DNA of 64,000 nucleotides from RUG12461 sp045657665. Its GTDB lineage: Bacteria > Bacillota > Clostridia > Lachnospirales > Lachnospiraceae. Below the pieces are notes generated by a model, which did not search any database, was not told the origin of the DNA, and saw only the letters and a program-made list of their open reading frames with translations. Location: NCBI GenBank assembly GCA_045657665.1, contig JAZOTN010000020.1, positions 1 through 64,000 of the forward strand. The letters run 5' to 3'. Below, in pieces: positions 31,557 to 41,322 of this stretch. Within the stretch, counting starts at the first letter, position 1. Each line of letters starts with the position of its first letter. Made by a program: the position numbers and the translations under genes.

Positions 31557-33155
31557 TTACAACAGAGACTCAAAGATCTCCGTCCCCTTTGTTTTCATCC
31601 AGTTCCGGAGCATTAGCGAAAGAAGCGCTTCCGCAAGGATCACAATGACAAGGTAGACGTTCGCGCTGATAACCGAATGCAAAAGGAGATAGGGCACACC
31701 GATAATAACCGCGAGGATCCAGCCGGAGAGCATGCTAAGGAATACCGAGATGCTCTGCTTGATCGGAATATTCTCATTGCTCCATTTCAGATTGACATGC
31801 TTCAGCCCGATTCGGAGTCCGAAAAGTCCCAGCAGATAGACATTCATGTAGCAGGATAAGAGCATCAGGATGATGATCAGAGGGGATGCCCCCGAAGCGA
31901 TGCCTGCGCAGATCGCCGCAACAGCCGCCGGTATGATCCCGAACAGAAGGTGTGTCTGCAGCTTTCCGTTCAGAACGTCCCATGCGGAAAGCGGAAGTGA
32001 ACGAAGGATCCAGATATTTTTTCCTTCCAGGGAAACCGACGGCGTCGTAATGACATCCATGGCGGACACGAGACAGATCAGCGCCATGTATAACACTGCC
32101 GAACCGTCAGCTCCGACACCGAACACGTTTGTCATATGCTCTGCAAACGTACCCCCGTTAACAAGTAAAAAGATCCCAAGTGCGGGAAGCAGTACAATCC
32201 CGAGACCGCAGTTCAGCATATAGGTGGGGCTTCCGAAAAAGCGCGCCCTCTCTTTTGCGCACAATGCTTGCAGAGCGGATTTCTGCTTTGCTGCTGTCTC
32301 ATGGTATTCCGTCTTTTTCTCCGCCGTCTTTGTCGTAACGATATCAATAAAGCTTCGTTTCATGACGATCCAGAGGACGAGAAACAAAGCTGCGCAAACG
32401 CCCGTGCAGATCAGAATGGAAAGGATGTTTCCCTCGGCAAGCGAGCCGATCAGCCAGAAGACTTTCATCATCCCGGTCGGATCTCCGATCTCCTCCACGT
32501 TTCGGATCAGACTGTTGATCATCGCCATGGATCTTCCGTAAACCATATAGTAGATCACAAAAGCTCCGATCGCCAGCAGTGCCGTCACAACGCCTTTCCG
32601 CTTCAGCTTTGTGCTGATCTTTGCAACCACCCAGCCGAGAAGGCAGGACAGCACCATCACAAACACACTGATCAGAAAAATGAAAAGGATGCTTCCGATG
32701 AGCGTCATGGGATGGAACGGTACATTCACCGCATAGACGATCACCGCCGGGAGCGTTGCGCCCGCAGAGTATAAAAGCCCCATCAGGTAAACACTGGCAA
32801 GACGCGATGTCATGATCGCGCTCACCGGGATCGGCAGGGAAAGAAGCTGGTCATTATCCTTCGCAAGATAAAGCTCCGCATATGTACTGAATACGCTTCC
32901 GAAGATTCCGAGCAGAACACCGATGACCGCGAATATCATGAAATAGATCCAGTCCTGGCCGGCGATCACGCAGGGTGCGCACATCGAAACCGCCAGAACC
33001 CCGAACATCACGCCAAAAACCCCCACAACAAGGATCAGATAGGCGATGATCCCACCTATAGTCGCGCCTTTCGACTTGGCCGTCCCTTTTTTCGGATCGT
33101 AAAAGTAATTCCGGAAGATCTCGGTCATCTGTTTTTTCAGCATGATCTTTATCAT
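31557..33155 (-). CDS. ABC-2 type transporter permease
   Basis: The 532-residue membrane protein has about 12 hydrophobic segments and a cytoplasmic N-terminal helix (FYDPKKGTAKSKG), like permeases of Lachnospiraceae ABC-2 exporters. The middle has a long charged cytoplasmic loop around residues 280-310. It overlaps the ATPase gene by four bases. The exported substrate is unknown; no peptide or lantibiotic gene is next to it. Confidence 0.88.
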   Translation of the reverse strand: MIKIMLKKQMTEIFRNYFYDPKKGTAKSKGATIGGIIAYLILVVGVFGVMFGVLAVSMCAPCVIAGQDWIYFMIFAVIGVLLGIFGSVFSTYAELYLAKDNDQLLSLPIPVSAIMTSRLASVYLMGLLYSAGATLPAVIVYAVNVPFHPMTLIGSILFIFLISVFVMVLSCLLGWVVAKISTKLKRKGVVTALLAIGAFVIYYMVYGRSMAMINSLIRNVEEIGDPTGMMKVFWLIGSLAEGNILSILICTGVCAALFLVLWIVMKRSFIDIVTTKTAEKKTEYHETAAKQKSALQALCAKERARFFGSPTYMLNCGLGIVLLPALGIFLLVNGGTFAEHMTNVFGVGADGSAVLYMALICLVSAMDVITTPSVSLEGKNIWILRSLPLSAWDVLNGKLQTHLLFGIIPAAVAAICAGIASGASPLIIILMLLSCYMNVYLLGLFGLRIGLKHVNLKWSNENIPIKQSISVFLSMLSGWILAVIIGVPYLLLHSVISANVYLVIVILAEALLSLMLRNWMKTKGTEIFESLL

Positions 33156-33862
33156 TTGTCTTCCTCCAATTCCAGGAACACATCTTCCAGAGAGTCGTTT
33201 CCTTTCACCTCTTCCATCGTTCCTTCCACAATCAGCTTCCCTTTTTTGATGATCGCCACCTTGTCGCAGAGCTTTTCGGCCACTTCCAATACATGGGTGG
33301 AAAAAAACACCGCCCCGCCGCGGTCACAGACCTCACGCATCATCTCCTTCACGGTATGGGATGCCTTGGGGTCAAGACCGACAAAAGGCTCATCCAGAAC
33401 GATCAGTTTCGGATCATGGATCCATGCTGAGATCAGTGCAAGCTTCTGTTTCATACCATGTGAATAAGCGCCGATCGGCTCCGCAAGATCTCCCGTAAGT
33501 TCGAGGCGCTCCGCATAATCATGGATACGCTGCTTACGTACTTCCGGGCTGAGTCCGAAAATATCAGCGATAAAGTTGAGGTACTGGATCCCTCTCATAT
33601 ACTCATAGAGATCCGGGTTGTCCGGGATGTAAGCCAACAGCTTTTTGCAGGCAAGCGGATCCTCCGTAATGGAAATTCCGTCGATGCGGACCTCCCCCTT
33701 GTCAAATTTCTGGATCCCGACAACCGAACGGAGCGTCGTCGTCTTTCCCGCGCCGTTATGCCCCAGGAACCCGTAAAGTTCACCGGGCGCGATGTGCAGG
33801 GTCAGGTCGTTGATGCCTTTCTCCTCTCCAAACAGTTTTGTCAGATGATCAATCCTCAGCAT
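33152..33862 (-). CDS. ABC transporter ATP-binding protein
   Basis: The 236-residue ATPase has Walker A GHNGAGKTTT, Q-loop, signature motif YSHGMKQKLALI and Walker B LIVLDEPFVGLD followed by the H-loop STHVLEVAE. It belongs to the CcmA/DrrA-like family of exporter ATPases. Its partner permease overlaps it by four bases. Placed 21 bases behind the second HD-domain gene. Confidence 0.93.
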   Translation of the reverse strand: MLRIDHLTKLFGEEKGINDLTLHIAPGELYGFLGHNGAGKTTTLRSVVGIQKFDKGEVRIDGISITEDPLACKKLLAYIPDNPDLYEYMRGIQYLNFIADIFGLSPEVRKQRIHDYAERLELTGDLAEPIGAYSHGMKQKLALISAWIHDPKLIVLDEPFVGLDPKASHTVKEMMREVCDRGGAVFFSTHVLEVAEKLCDKVAIIKKGKLIVEGTMEEVKGNDSLEDVFLELEEDK

Positions 33863-33883
33863 TTTCCTGCTCCTCTCTTTCGT

Positions 33884-35788
33884 CTATTTGTTCAGCCGTT
33901 CCTTTACGCCGTTGAACAATTGATATACCTTTCTGTAATGGTTCCTTCTTCCTTCCGAAAGCAGATACAAAAGATCCTCATTTACTTCCGGATCGGAAAG
34001 AAGCTCCGCCACTGCCGGTGCATACCTCATGCCGCTCCCTTCCATGATCTCCGCGGAGACCTGTTCCAGGGTCTTCCCTTTCCGGTAACTCCTTCCGACC
34101 GAGTCTGTTGCGGCATCGATGCTGTCCGCCGCTTCCAGGATCCCTGCCGCCGCACCGGGACGTCCCGTTTCTAAGGCCGGATAACCGCCTTTGCTGCTAT
34201 ACCAGACATGGTGAGTCCTTGCCAGATCCGCATAAGGCTTCGTGGAGCTGTAGCGCCCCAGCATTTCCGCGCCGACAAGCGTATGATACCGGATGATCTC
34301 CCGCTCTCTCTCAAGGAGATCCCTTCCGTAGACAAAAATACTGTCGATCATCGCGATCTTTCCGAAGTCATGACAAAGTGCCGAGTGGTAGATCCGGTTC
34401 GTCACAAACGGAAGCTCCTCAAGCGCCGTAACTCCATCCGGGAGTCCGAATTCCCGGGCAAAGCTTTCGGGATACTCTGCCGCCAGATGCTCCGCAAGGC
34501 AGCGCGCGATATCCGCAACCATCAGGCTGTGAACATACGTGGGCGGATGAAGTGCCGCAAGACAGTAGAGCCCCATTTCCTCAAAGGTCATCACTCCCGG
34601 GATCTCGATAAACGTATCCAGAAACGCGGTCAGATATTCCTGCAGAAAATTAAACGCGTCCATGTTGACGGAATGCAGGATATAGTTGATCACCCTGTCG
34701 TAAAGCTTTCTGAGCGTCGTTTCCGTCCTCGCGGGGATCCGTTCCCCGCGGAGCGTCGAAAGGTATTCGGACGGGATCAGAAGATTGCACTGCACCGCAT
34801 ACATGTCATATTCATCGGTCGCGAACCGATCATAGAGTGCAAGGAGCGTTTCCTGATAATCCTCCTTTTCTATCTCCCCCGCAAAGTACCGGTTTCTTGC
34901 CATAATCAGGCGATAATGCGCCTCCGGCAGGATCGATCCGATCTTTTCCGGATCTTTTTCCCACTGCTCAGTCAGCTCGGAAAGCCACCCCAGGATCTCT
35001 TTGCACTGCTGCTTTTTAAAGCCCCAGCGGTTTCCCCTCTCTGTCAGCTGCCCCATGTGTTCGATGCTGCGGCATCGGTGAAGTTCCCAGGGATAGTCAC
35101 AAACGTTCTCCCTGTAAAAAGGCGTCTCCGTAATACGGATCGAATCCAGCAGAGCCTGATATCTCGCGGCATTCGTATCTTCCGCGTAAAAAAAAGTATC
35201 ATAGAGTGCGGAATAAAACCGGTTTGCACGAAGGATATGAGTCTTCGCATCATTGTCGAGTGCAAGGAACTTCTCCCTGTCATAAAGATACTTTTTCGCT
35301 TTCTCCGCAGCAGCGAGCCCCGAATCCCTGTAAAAAGTGCAGATCTCCGCGGAAACCGTAACTCGGGAGGTTCGGTTCACATTGGCGTAGCAGACACTGA
35401 TATGAAGATTCAGCTGCTTTGCGAGCCGGTTATCATCTCCCTCCTCCTCAAATTCCAGAAGGAGCCTTTCCGAGATCTCAAACAGAAGAAACAGATCCAG
35501 TTCTTCACCGGACGAGGGATTTAAAAGCATGTCGCAAAAATCCTGAAGCGCGGCAGCTTCTTCCGGCGAAAGCCGATCTTCCTTCCTAAGGAGGGGATCG
35601 ATCGTTTCGCTTAAGATCCCCCGGCACTTCTCCCCGAGCGTCCTGATCCTGCCATAGTCATGCCGCAGTTTTTCCGCGTATTCATCCCCACCTGTGGTCC
35701 CGTCGATCCGTACTGCGGAAAGCACTCGGATCTCGGAAATGAGATCCACATATTCGGTTAATTCCTTTCGCAGTTTTTGAACATCCAT
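33884..35788 (-). CDS. HD-GYP-related metal-dependent phosphohydrolase, second copy
   Basis: The 634-residue protein has an N-terminal half of mostly helices that I do not recognise and a C-terminal HD-GYP-like domain: an HPPTYVHS histidine, a HDFGK dyad, a RYHTLVG histidine and a HHVWYSSKGGYP motif that resembles HD-GYP. The Glu that usually follows the HH in HD-GYP is Val/Trp here. It may hydrolyse c-di-GMP or another nucleotide; the divergent motif makes this uncertain. It is the paralogue of the gene immediately upstream (stop-to-start distance two bases), clearly a tandem duplication. Confidence 0.82.
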   Translation of the reverse strand: MDVQKLRKELTEYVDLISEIRVLSAVRIDGTTGGDEYAEKLRHDYGRIRTLGEKCRGILSETIDPLLRKEDRLSPEEAAALQDFCDMLLNPSSGEELDLFLLFEISERLLLEFEEEGDDNRLAKQLNLHISVCYANVNRTSRVTVSAEICTFYRDSGLAAAEKAKKYLYDREKFLALDNDAKTHILRANRFYSALYDTFFYAEDTNAARYQALLDSIRITETPFYRENVCDYPWELHRCRSIEHMGQLTERGNRWGFKKQQCKEILGWLSELTEQWEKDPEKIGSILPEAHYRLIMARNRYFAGEIEKEDYQETLLALYDRFATDEYDMYAVQCNLLIPSEYLSTLRGERIPARTETTLRKLYDRVINYILHSVNMDAFNFLQEYLTAFLDTFIEIPGVMTFEEMGLYCLAALHPPTYVHSLMVADIARCLAEHLAAEYPESFAREFGLPDGVTALEELPFVTNRIYHSALCHDFGKIAMIDSIFVYGRDLLEREREIIRYHTLVGAEMLGRYSSTKPYADLARTHHVWYSSKGGYPALETGRPGAAAGILEAADSIDAATDSVGRSYRKGKTLEQVSAEIMEGSGMRYAPAVAELLSDPEVNEDLLYLLSEGRRNHYRKVYQLFNGVKERLNK

Positions 35789-35790
35789 CC

Positions 35791-37689
35791 TTATTCCGCC
35801 ATCTCCTGCACCTCTCTCAGCAGCAGGAACGTATTTCTGTAATTCATCTGCCGTCCCTCCGTAAGAAGGAACTCCAGATCCTCCCGAACCTCCTGTTTCT
35901 CAAGAAGAGTGGGAAGATATGGTGCATAGCGTGCTCCGCTCCCTTCCTGCAGTTCTTTTTCAAAATCAGAAAGGCTCTTCCCCTGATTGTAGCTTCTGCC
36001 GATCGAATCCGTAGCAGCGTCCATACAGTCCGCGCATGCCACGATATCGATAATGGTCTTCACGGAACTCTTTTCCGTGTCATAATTCTCCGGATATCCG
36101 CCGCTGTTATTGTACCATTTATGGTGCCCCAGAGCGACCTCGGCATAAGCCTTTGTGGATTCGTGGGGCGAAAGAAGCGCTGCTCCGAGCTCCGGATGCT
36201 GACGGATGATATCGAATTCAAAGTCGAGAAGCCTCCGTCCGTATATAAACACCGTATCCAGAATCGGAAGCTTGCCGAAATCATGACAAAGCGCCGCATG
36301 ATAAGTAAGCGAGATGATCTCATCTCTTTTCCCGCTTACCTCATCCGCATTTTTCGTACCGAGCACGCCGATGAAAAGCTCCGGTTTTTCATCCAGAAGG
36401 TGAGCCGCCATGCACCTCGACAAAAGCGCGACCATCCTGGAATGTACAAAAGTCGGCGGATGAAGCGCCGCAAGGGAACGAAGCCCCATTTCCTCAAAGG
36501 TGATCTTCCCCGGCACCTCGACAAAATTCGAAAGCACCGGCGTATAAAGCTCCAGAAACTCGCTCAACGTCCCGCTGTTTGGCATACGGAACGCATACCC
36601 GAGCGCATCGTTATAAAACTGCCCGATAAAGGCTTTCTCGCATTCTCTGGATTTGTACCGGTCCATGGAAAGGATCTGATCCAGTCCGCACCGGATATTT
36701 ACAAAGAGGTTATCAAAGTCATACGCTTCCGGATCACGCTCCCGGTATAGCTCCATCAGTTTTTCCCGGTAGTTTTCCTCCTTGATCTCACCACTCAGAT
36801 ACATGACCTGATAAAGGCTGATGAGGAGCATCGGCCGGATCGTGTAGGAATCATATTTTTCGGGATCTGTCTGCCAGAGCGCTTCCTGCGCCTTCACTCT
36901 CGGAATGATCTCCGCAAGATCCTCCGGAAAGAGCGTCTCCCGATAGGTATAGTCCAGAATGGAGCTGTAATATTCCAGTGTCCTGTAAAGGAAATAATCC
37001 CAGTTGTACTCCGGGAAGCATTCTTTGTAAAACGGATCCTCGTATACGCCCATCGCAATATCCAGCGCCCTCACCCACTCATGCGCCGTCTCTGCCGAGA
37101 TCCCGGACGCGGAGCCGTAAAGCGTCGCGTGGAATCTTGCGGTCATAAGGACGTGATCCCTGGACTCCGGAGACAGTTCCCGGAAACGGTCATGATCCAA
37201 ATAGGAAAGAAGACGTTTTGCCGCGGCAAGACCCTGTTCCCTGAAATGCCCGCTGATGGCGGGATTCGTCGAGATCCTGCTCGTCATATACATGAAAGTA
37301 TGGCAGACTATGACATGTTCATGGAGCTGGGCGATCAGATAATCCTCATCCTCTTTTTTCTCCGCATCCTGCATCAGGCGGTTGGAAAGAAGCGACATAA
37401 TGGCGCTGTCGAGATTTTCCACCGCCTGATAATCTACCAGGTTTTCATTAATCTCCCGGACATAGCGGATCTCCTCTTCCGTGAGGGGAACCGTAGAATC
37501 AACAAAAGGAAACAAGACCTCATCCAGCATTTCCCTGTTTTCCAGGGCAAGGTTTCCGATCTTTTTGAAATTGTCCCGAAGACGCCTGCTGTATCCGTCC
37601 GCATCATCAAAGCCCTTCAGCTCCGGTGAGGAAAGCAGGCGGATCTCCGTCATTCGGCTGATGTATCCGTCAAAGAGTTCTTTCTTCAT
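35791..37689 (-). CDS. HD-GYP-related metal-dependent phosphohydrolase, first copy
   Basis: The 632-residue protein is about the same length as and clearly similar to its downstream neighbour. It shares the HPPTFVHS, HDFGK, RQHPELG and HHKWYNNSGGYP motifs in the last third, and the same helical N-terminus with no membrane segment. The metal-binding residues look intact in both copies. It follows the M32 carboxypeptidase by five bases. A helical N-terminal region of about 390 residues may be a sensor or regulatory module. Confidence 0.82.
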   Translation of the reverse strand: MKKELFDGYISRMTEIRLLSSPELKGFDDADGYSRRLRDNFKKIGNLALENREMLDEVLFPFVDSTVPLTEEEIRYVREINENLVDYQAVENLDSAIMSLLSNRLMQDAEKKEDEDYLIAQLHEHVIVCHTFMYMTSRISTNPAISGHFREQGLAAAKRLLSYLDHDRFRELSPESRDHVLMTARFHATLYGSASGISAETAHEWVRALDIAMGVYEDPFYKECFPEYNWDYFLYRTLEYYSSILDYTYRETLFPEDLAEIIPRVKAQEALWQTDPEKYDSYTIRPMLLISLYQVMYLSGEIKEENYREKLMELYRERDPEAYDFDNLFVNIRCGLDQILSMDRYKSRECEKAFIGQFYNDALGYAFRMPNSGTLSEFLELYTPVLSNFVEVPGKITFEEMGLRSLAALHPPTFVHSRMVALLSRCMAAHLLDEKPELFIGVLGTKNADEVSGKRDEIISLTYHAALCHDFGKLPILDTVFIYGRRLLDFEFDIIRQHPELGAALLSPHESTKAYAEVALGHHKWYNNSGGYPENYDTEKSSVKTIIDIVACADCMDAATDSIGRSYNQGKSLSDFEKELQEGSGARYAPYLPTLLEKQEVREDLEFLLTEGRQMNYRNTFLLLREVQEMAE

Positions 37690-37694
37690 ATCCC

Positions 37695-39206
37695 TTACAG
37701 TTCGTAGATGTTCTCATACTTCTTTTCCAGATAGGTCAGAAAATCATCCGCAGTCAGCTTCCGCCCTGTGATATCCAGGATCCATTCCGCCGGCGAGAGA
37801 CGATCTGCCTTCTGAAACACATGCTGCTCCATCCAGTCGTTGATATGTGAAAAGTCACCGCGCGAAAGGTCTCCCTTAAGATCGAGTTCTTCTTTCATGC
37901 AACGGCAGTACATGGCGTTGTAAAAATTCCCGAGCAGATACGCCGGAAAATATCCGAAATCCGAAGTCCAGTGCACATCCTGCAAAACACCGTTCCGATC
38001 GCAGTCAGGACGGATCCCGAGGTATTTTTCGTAGAGATCATTCCATACCGCAGGAAGATCGTCTGCCTCCAGTTCCCCATGAAAGAGAGCCTTTTCGAGC
38101 TCATAGCGGATGATGATATGAAAACCGTAGGTCACCTCATCCGCCTCTGTGCGGATCAGGGACGGCGTCACCAGATTTGCCGCTTCAAAGAACTCCCGCT
38201 CCGACACATCGGAAAGTGCCTCCGGAAGCATCTCTTTTAACTTCGGATAGAGAAAACGAATAAAGGTCTCCGACCTTCCAAGCACATTTTCATAGAACCT
38301 GGAAACGGACTCGTGCATACCGAAGGTCTTCCCCTCCGTCAGAAAATATTCATTGTTTTTTTCCGGCTGCCTCTGATCAAACAACGCATGTCCCGTTTCA
38401 TGAAGTGTTGTATAAATGTTGGAAAGAAAATTCTCCGGATAGATATGCGTCGTGATCCGGATATCATTTGCGGAGAGCCTCTCGGTGTATGCATGCTCCG
38501 ACTCCGAATAGGTTCCCCTGTTTTTATCAAATCCCTCGATCGACATGATGTACTCGGTCACCTTCTGCTGCTTCTCCGGTGCAACGATCCGATCGAGAAA
38601 ATCGGTACGGATGATCTTTTTGCTGCTGCGTATCCTCTTAAGGAGCGCGCCGAGGCGTTCCTTCGTTTCTTCAAAAAGAGGATCGATCATCTCCTCCGTC
38701 ATCCCCCGTTCATAAACATCCAGCAGGCGGTCATAGGAAGTCTTCATACGAAGCTCTTCCTCTTTTGTGAGCAGTCGCAGCGCACTCTTTTCCCTGTTGA
38801 TCCCGATCACTCCGGACAGAGATTCTAAGAACATGGAAAAATCGGAAGCCTCCTTCGCCCTCGTCCAGTCAGTGAACGCCTTCTTTTCCGTCATCGAAAA
38901 CAGATATTTTTTCTCCGGCGTGATATTCCGTTCCATAAGGTCCCGGCGATAAAGCTGCTCCACCAGATACCGGTCCCATTCTGAAAGCCCCTCTTTCTTT
39001 TCGAAAAGCATCCGCACATTTTTCTGGAATGTTTCATCCTGCCGTATCCGGAAGGCCTGCTCCTCGAGGAAGGCGATCATCCCGTTTTTTTCCTCCATGG
39101 CTCCTTCCGGGCACACCGTCGACTGGTCAAAGGTGATCGTACGTGCCGCGTCTTCAAAGTAGCCTGCTATTTTCAGCTGTTCCTTGATGTATGCAAGTCT
39201 GTCCAT
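37695..39206 (-). CDS. M32 family carboxypeptidase
   Basis: The 503-residue metallopeptidase shows the HEXXH motif as HETGH at 269-273, with the downstream GMHES and DLYEKYLGI segments expected for the thermostable carboxypeptidase family. It cleaves C-terminal amino acids from peptides and is cytoplasmic, with no signal peptide. It lies between the GH3-GH25 lipoprotein gene and the first HD gene, with gaps of 5 and 13 bases. Confidence 0.93.
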   Translation of the reverse strand: MDRLAYIKEQLKIAGYFEDAARTITFDQSTVCPEGAMEEKNGMIAFLEEQAFRIRQDETFQKNVRMLFEKKEGLSEWDRYLVEQLYRRDLMERNITPEKKYLFSMTEKKAFTDWTRAKEASDFSMFLESLSGVIGINREKSALRLLTKEEELRMKTSYDRLLDVYERGMTEEMIDPLFEETKERLGALLKRIRSSKKIIRTDFLDRIVAPEKQQKVTEYIMSIEGFDKNRGTYSESEHAYTERLSANDIRITTHIYPENFLSNIYTTLHETGHALFDQRQPEKNNEYFLTEGKTFGMHESVSRFYENVLGRSETFIRFLYPKLKEMLPEALSDVSEREFFEAANLVTPSLIRTEADEVTYGFHIIIRYELEKALFHGELEADDLPAVWNDLYEKYLGIRPDCDRNGVLQDVHWTSDFGYFPAYLLGNFYNAMYCRCMKEELDLKGDLSRGDFSHINDWMEQHVFQKADRLSPAEWILDITGRKLTADDFLTYLEKKYENIYEL

Positions 39207-39219
39207 GATTTTTACCCTT

Positions 39220-41322
39220 TCAAAGTTTTTGAAACATTACATCCAGATCAACAACCCCATCCACTCCCGGCACAGTGCCGTCTTCCGCATACTGCCACAT
39301 GGAAAACCAGTACGGAGACTGGGGACTGTCTTCATAATCCGCATACCAGATCGGGTAGTCCGTGAGCGCGGAAAGATCCAAAAACTCCGTCTCCCAGATC
39401 ATGTTGCTGTATACCATCGGCTGATACCCCGCCTGTTTGACGCGTTCGCAAAACGCGATGGTATTTTTTGTGAACTGCTCTCCCGAAACATTGTCGGTTC
39501 TCGCCTCGTCATCCAGGATCGATTCGGGATCAAAGATGACCGGCATGGAAATGGAAGCACCGGAAAGCGCAGAGAGCAAAAGCTCTGCTTCCTCTACCGC
39601 CTCTTCCTCTGAAATGGCCTGTGAAAAAACATAAACACCGGTGTCAAGCCCTGCAGCAGAGGCTGCAAGCAGGTTCTCATGAAATTTCTCATCCAGATGC
39701 AGTTCTCCGTTCGCTCCGTAGCTCCGGTACGCTCCCCTCAGGATCACAAAATCAATGCCGGCCGCCTTTACTGCCTGAAAATCCACGTTGCCGTTATGCC
39801 TTGAAACATCAATCCCCCGGCGGAGTGTATATCGGGTATCGTCATAATAAATGACCCCGTTTTCTTTCCGAAACAGCGACTTGTCATAGTCGTTTCTCGG
39901 AAGCTCCGGGTCCAGATAGGCAGTATGCCAGTGCTTTTTTGCATCGATGAAATAAAAGTATTCGCCCTTGTCCGGATCCAAAAGTCCGATGGACGACTCA
40001 CTCATCCAGCGGTATTTTTCCGTCAGGATCCTTCTCACCGATTCATCGATCCTGTTTTCCGATAATGTACCCGCATGCACAGCCGAAAGCACTCCCTGAT
40101 ATGCGGCTTCAAAGTCAGATGGCATAAGGAGCATATCGCATCCCGCGAGCAACGCCTTTACCGCCGCGTCCCCGGCAGAATAATTCTCTGAAATGGCCTT
40201 CATCTGCAGCGCATCCGTGATGACAATCCCATCGAACCCGAGGTCTCCGCGGAGAACACCCGTGATCAGTTTTTCCGAGAGGGTCGCAGGGATCTCGTCC
40301 CCGGTCACATTCGGCGCGGAGATGTGACCTGCCATGATACATTCAATCCCCTGATCGATCCCGTCACGGAATGGAAGCCACTCCCTCTTCAGAAGTGTTT
40401 CATAATCCTCCGGAATGGAAACCCCTTGAAGATGGCTGTCAGCGATGGTATCCCCATGTCCCGGAAAATGCTTGTAAACCGGGATGATCCCATTTTCCCT
40501 AAGTGCATCCGCATATGCATCGGCGCATTCCGAAACGAGATCCGGATCCTCTCCGAACGAACGGTTCCCGATCACCTCATTGTCCGGATTGGTCAGCACA
40601 TCCGCCACCGGAGCGAAGTCCATGTTGAATCCGAAAAGTTCAAGATAATACCCTATGATGTCCGCAGCCTCATAGACCTTTTCCTTTCCCTGCTCCGCAT
40701 ATTCCAGCATTGAGCCGATCTCCGGAACATCTGCCGTTTCCTGCTTTCCGATCCGGCGCACACGACCACCCTCTTCATCGACACCAAGGAACAACGGGAT
40801 CTCCTGCCCCTTCAATGCGAACCCCTGCACCGTACCGAGCATCTCCCGAAGCTGTTTCGGATCCAGGTAATTGGGCTCCGAATAAATGAGACCGCCTACC
40901 GGATAGTTCCTCAATGCCTGTTCCGTCGTGCTCCCTGCAGCGGTCACCTGGCTCATTCCCGTGAGCTGTTCCGGTGTAATATAAAAAAGCTGGGCAATCT
41001 TTTCTTCCAGCTTCATCTCCGAGAGCTTCTGTTCCGTTTTCTTTCGGATCAGAGCCTCTGTCTCCGTAAGGGGTTCTTCTGCCTCGCTTTCCGATTCTGT
41101 TTCGGTTTCAGTCTCCGTCTCTGTCTCCGAAGCCTCGATTAAGATCGGATCCGGATCCTCATCTCCGGCTCCGTCAAAAAACTCCGGGATCGTTTCCGAT
41201 TCCGTTTCGGTGACCTCGGGAATCTCCGGCTCGGTTTTTCCGCAGCCGGAGAATAGCAGAGACGCTGCAAGAAGCAGAGGAAAAATGGGTGTTTTGCTCA
41301 AGGCATGGATGATCTTCTTCAT
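39220..41322 (-). CDS. Lipoprotein with GH3 (NagZ-like) and GH25 (lysozyme-like) domains
   Basis: The start at 41322 overlaps the upstream stop as ATGA; the frame opens three residues earlier with TTG. A lipobox LLFSGC with Cys27 is followed by a Thr/Glu repeat linker. The GH3 domain (about 85-440) keeps the NagZ His-Asp dyad segment KHFPGHGDT...DSH and the nucleophile in ITDALQM (Asp370). The GH25 domain (about 500-700) has the GIDVS start (Asp505) and the DPE catalytic pair (Asp598, Glu600). It should remove N-acetylglucosamine and cut muramic acid linkages in peptidoglycan outside the cell. Fusion of the two glycosidases in one lipoprotein is uncommon to my knowledge. Confidence 0.9.
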   Translation of the reverse strand: MKKIIHALSKTPIFPLLLAASLLFSGCGKTEPEIPEVTETESETIPEFFDGAGDEDPDPILIEASETETETETETESESEAEEPLTETEALIRKKTEQKLSEMKLEEKIAQLFYITPEQLTGMSQVTAAGSTTEQALRNYPVGGLIYSEPNYLDPKQLREMLGTVQGFALKGQEIPLFLGVDEEGGRVRRIGKQETADVPEIGSMLEYAEQGKEKVYEAADIIGYYLELFGFNMDFAPVADVLTNPDNEVIGNRSFGEDPDLVSECADAYADALRENGIIPVYKHFPGHGDTIADSHLQGVSIPEDYETLLKREWLPFRDGIDQGIECIMAGHISAPNVTGDEIPATLSEKLITGVLRGDLGFDGIVITDALQMKAISENYSAGDAAVKALLAGCDMLLMPSDFEAAYQGVLSAVHAGTLSENRIDESVRRILTEKYRWMSESSIGLLDPDKGEYFYFIDAKKHWHTAYLDPELPRNDYDKSLFRKENGVIYYDDTRYTLRRGIDVSRHNGNVDFQAVKAAGIDFVILRGAYRSYGANGELHLDEKFHENLLAASAAGLDTGVYVFSQAISEEEAVEEAELLLSALSGASISMPVIFDPESILDDEARTDNVSGEQFTKNTIAFCERVKQAGYQPMVYSNMIWETEFLDLSALTDYPIWYADYEDSPQSPYWFSMWQYAEDGTVPGVDGVVDLDVMFQKL

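Noticed and set aside
34208..35524. Plus-strand frame of 438 codons inside the HD-domain gene
   Set aside because: It is antisense to a gene whose HD motifs are intact in both paralogues; no motif of its own.
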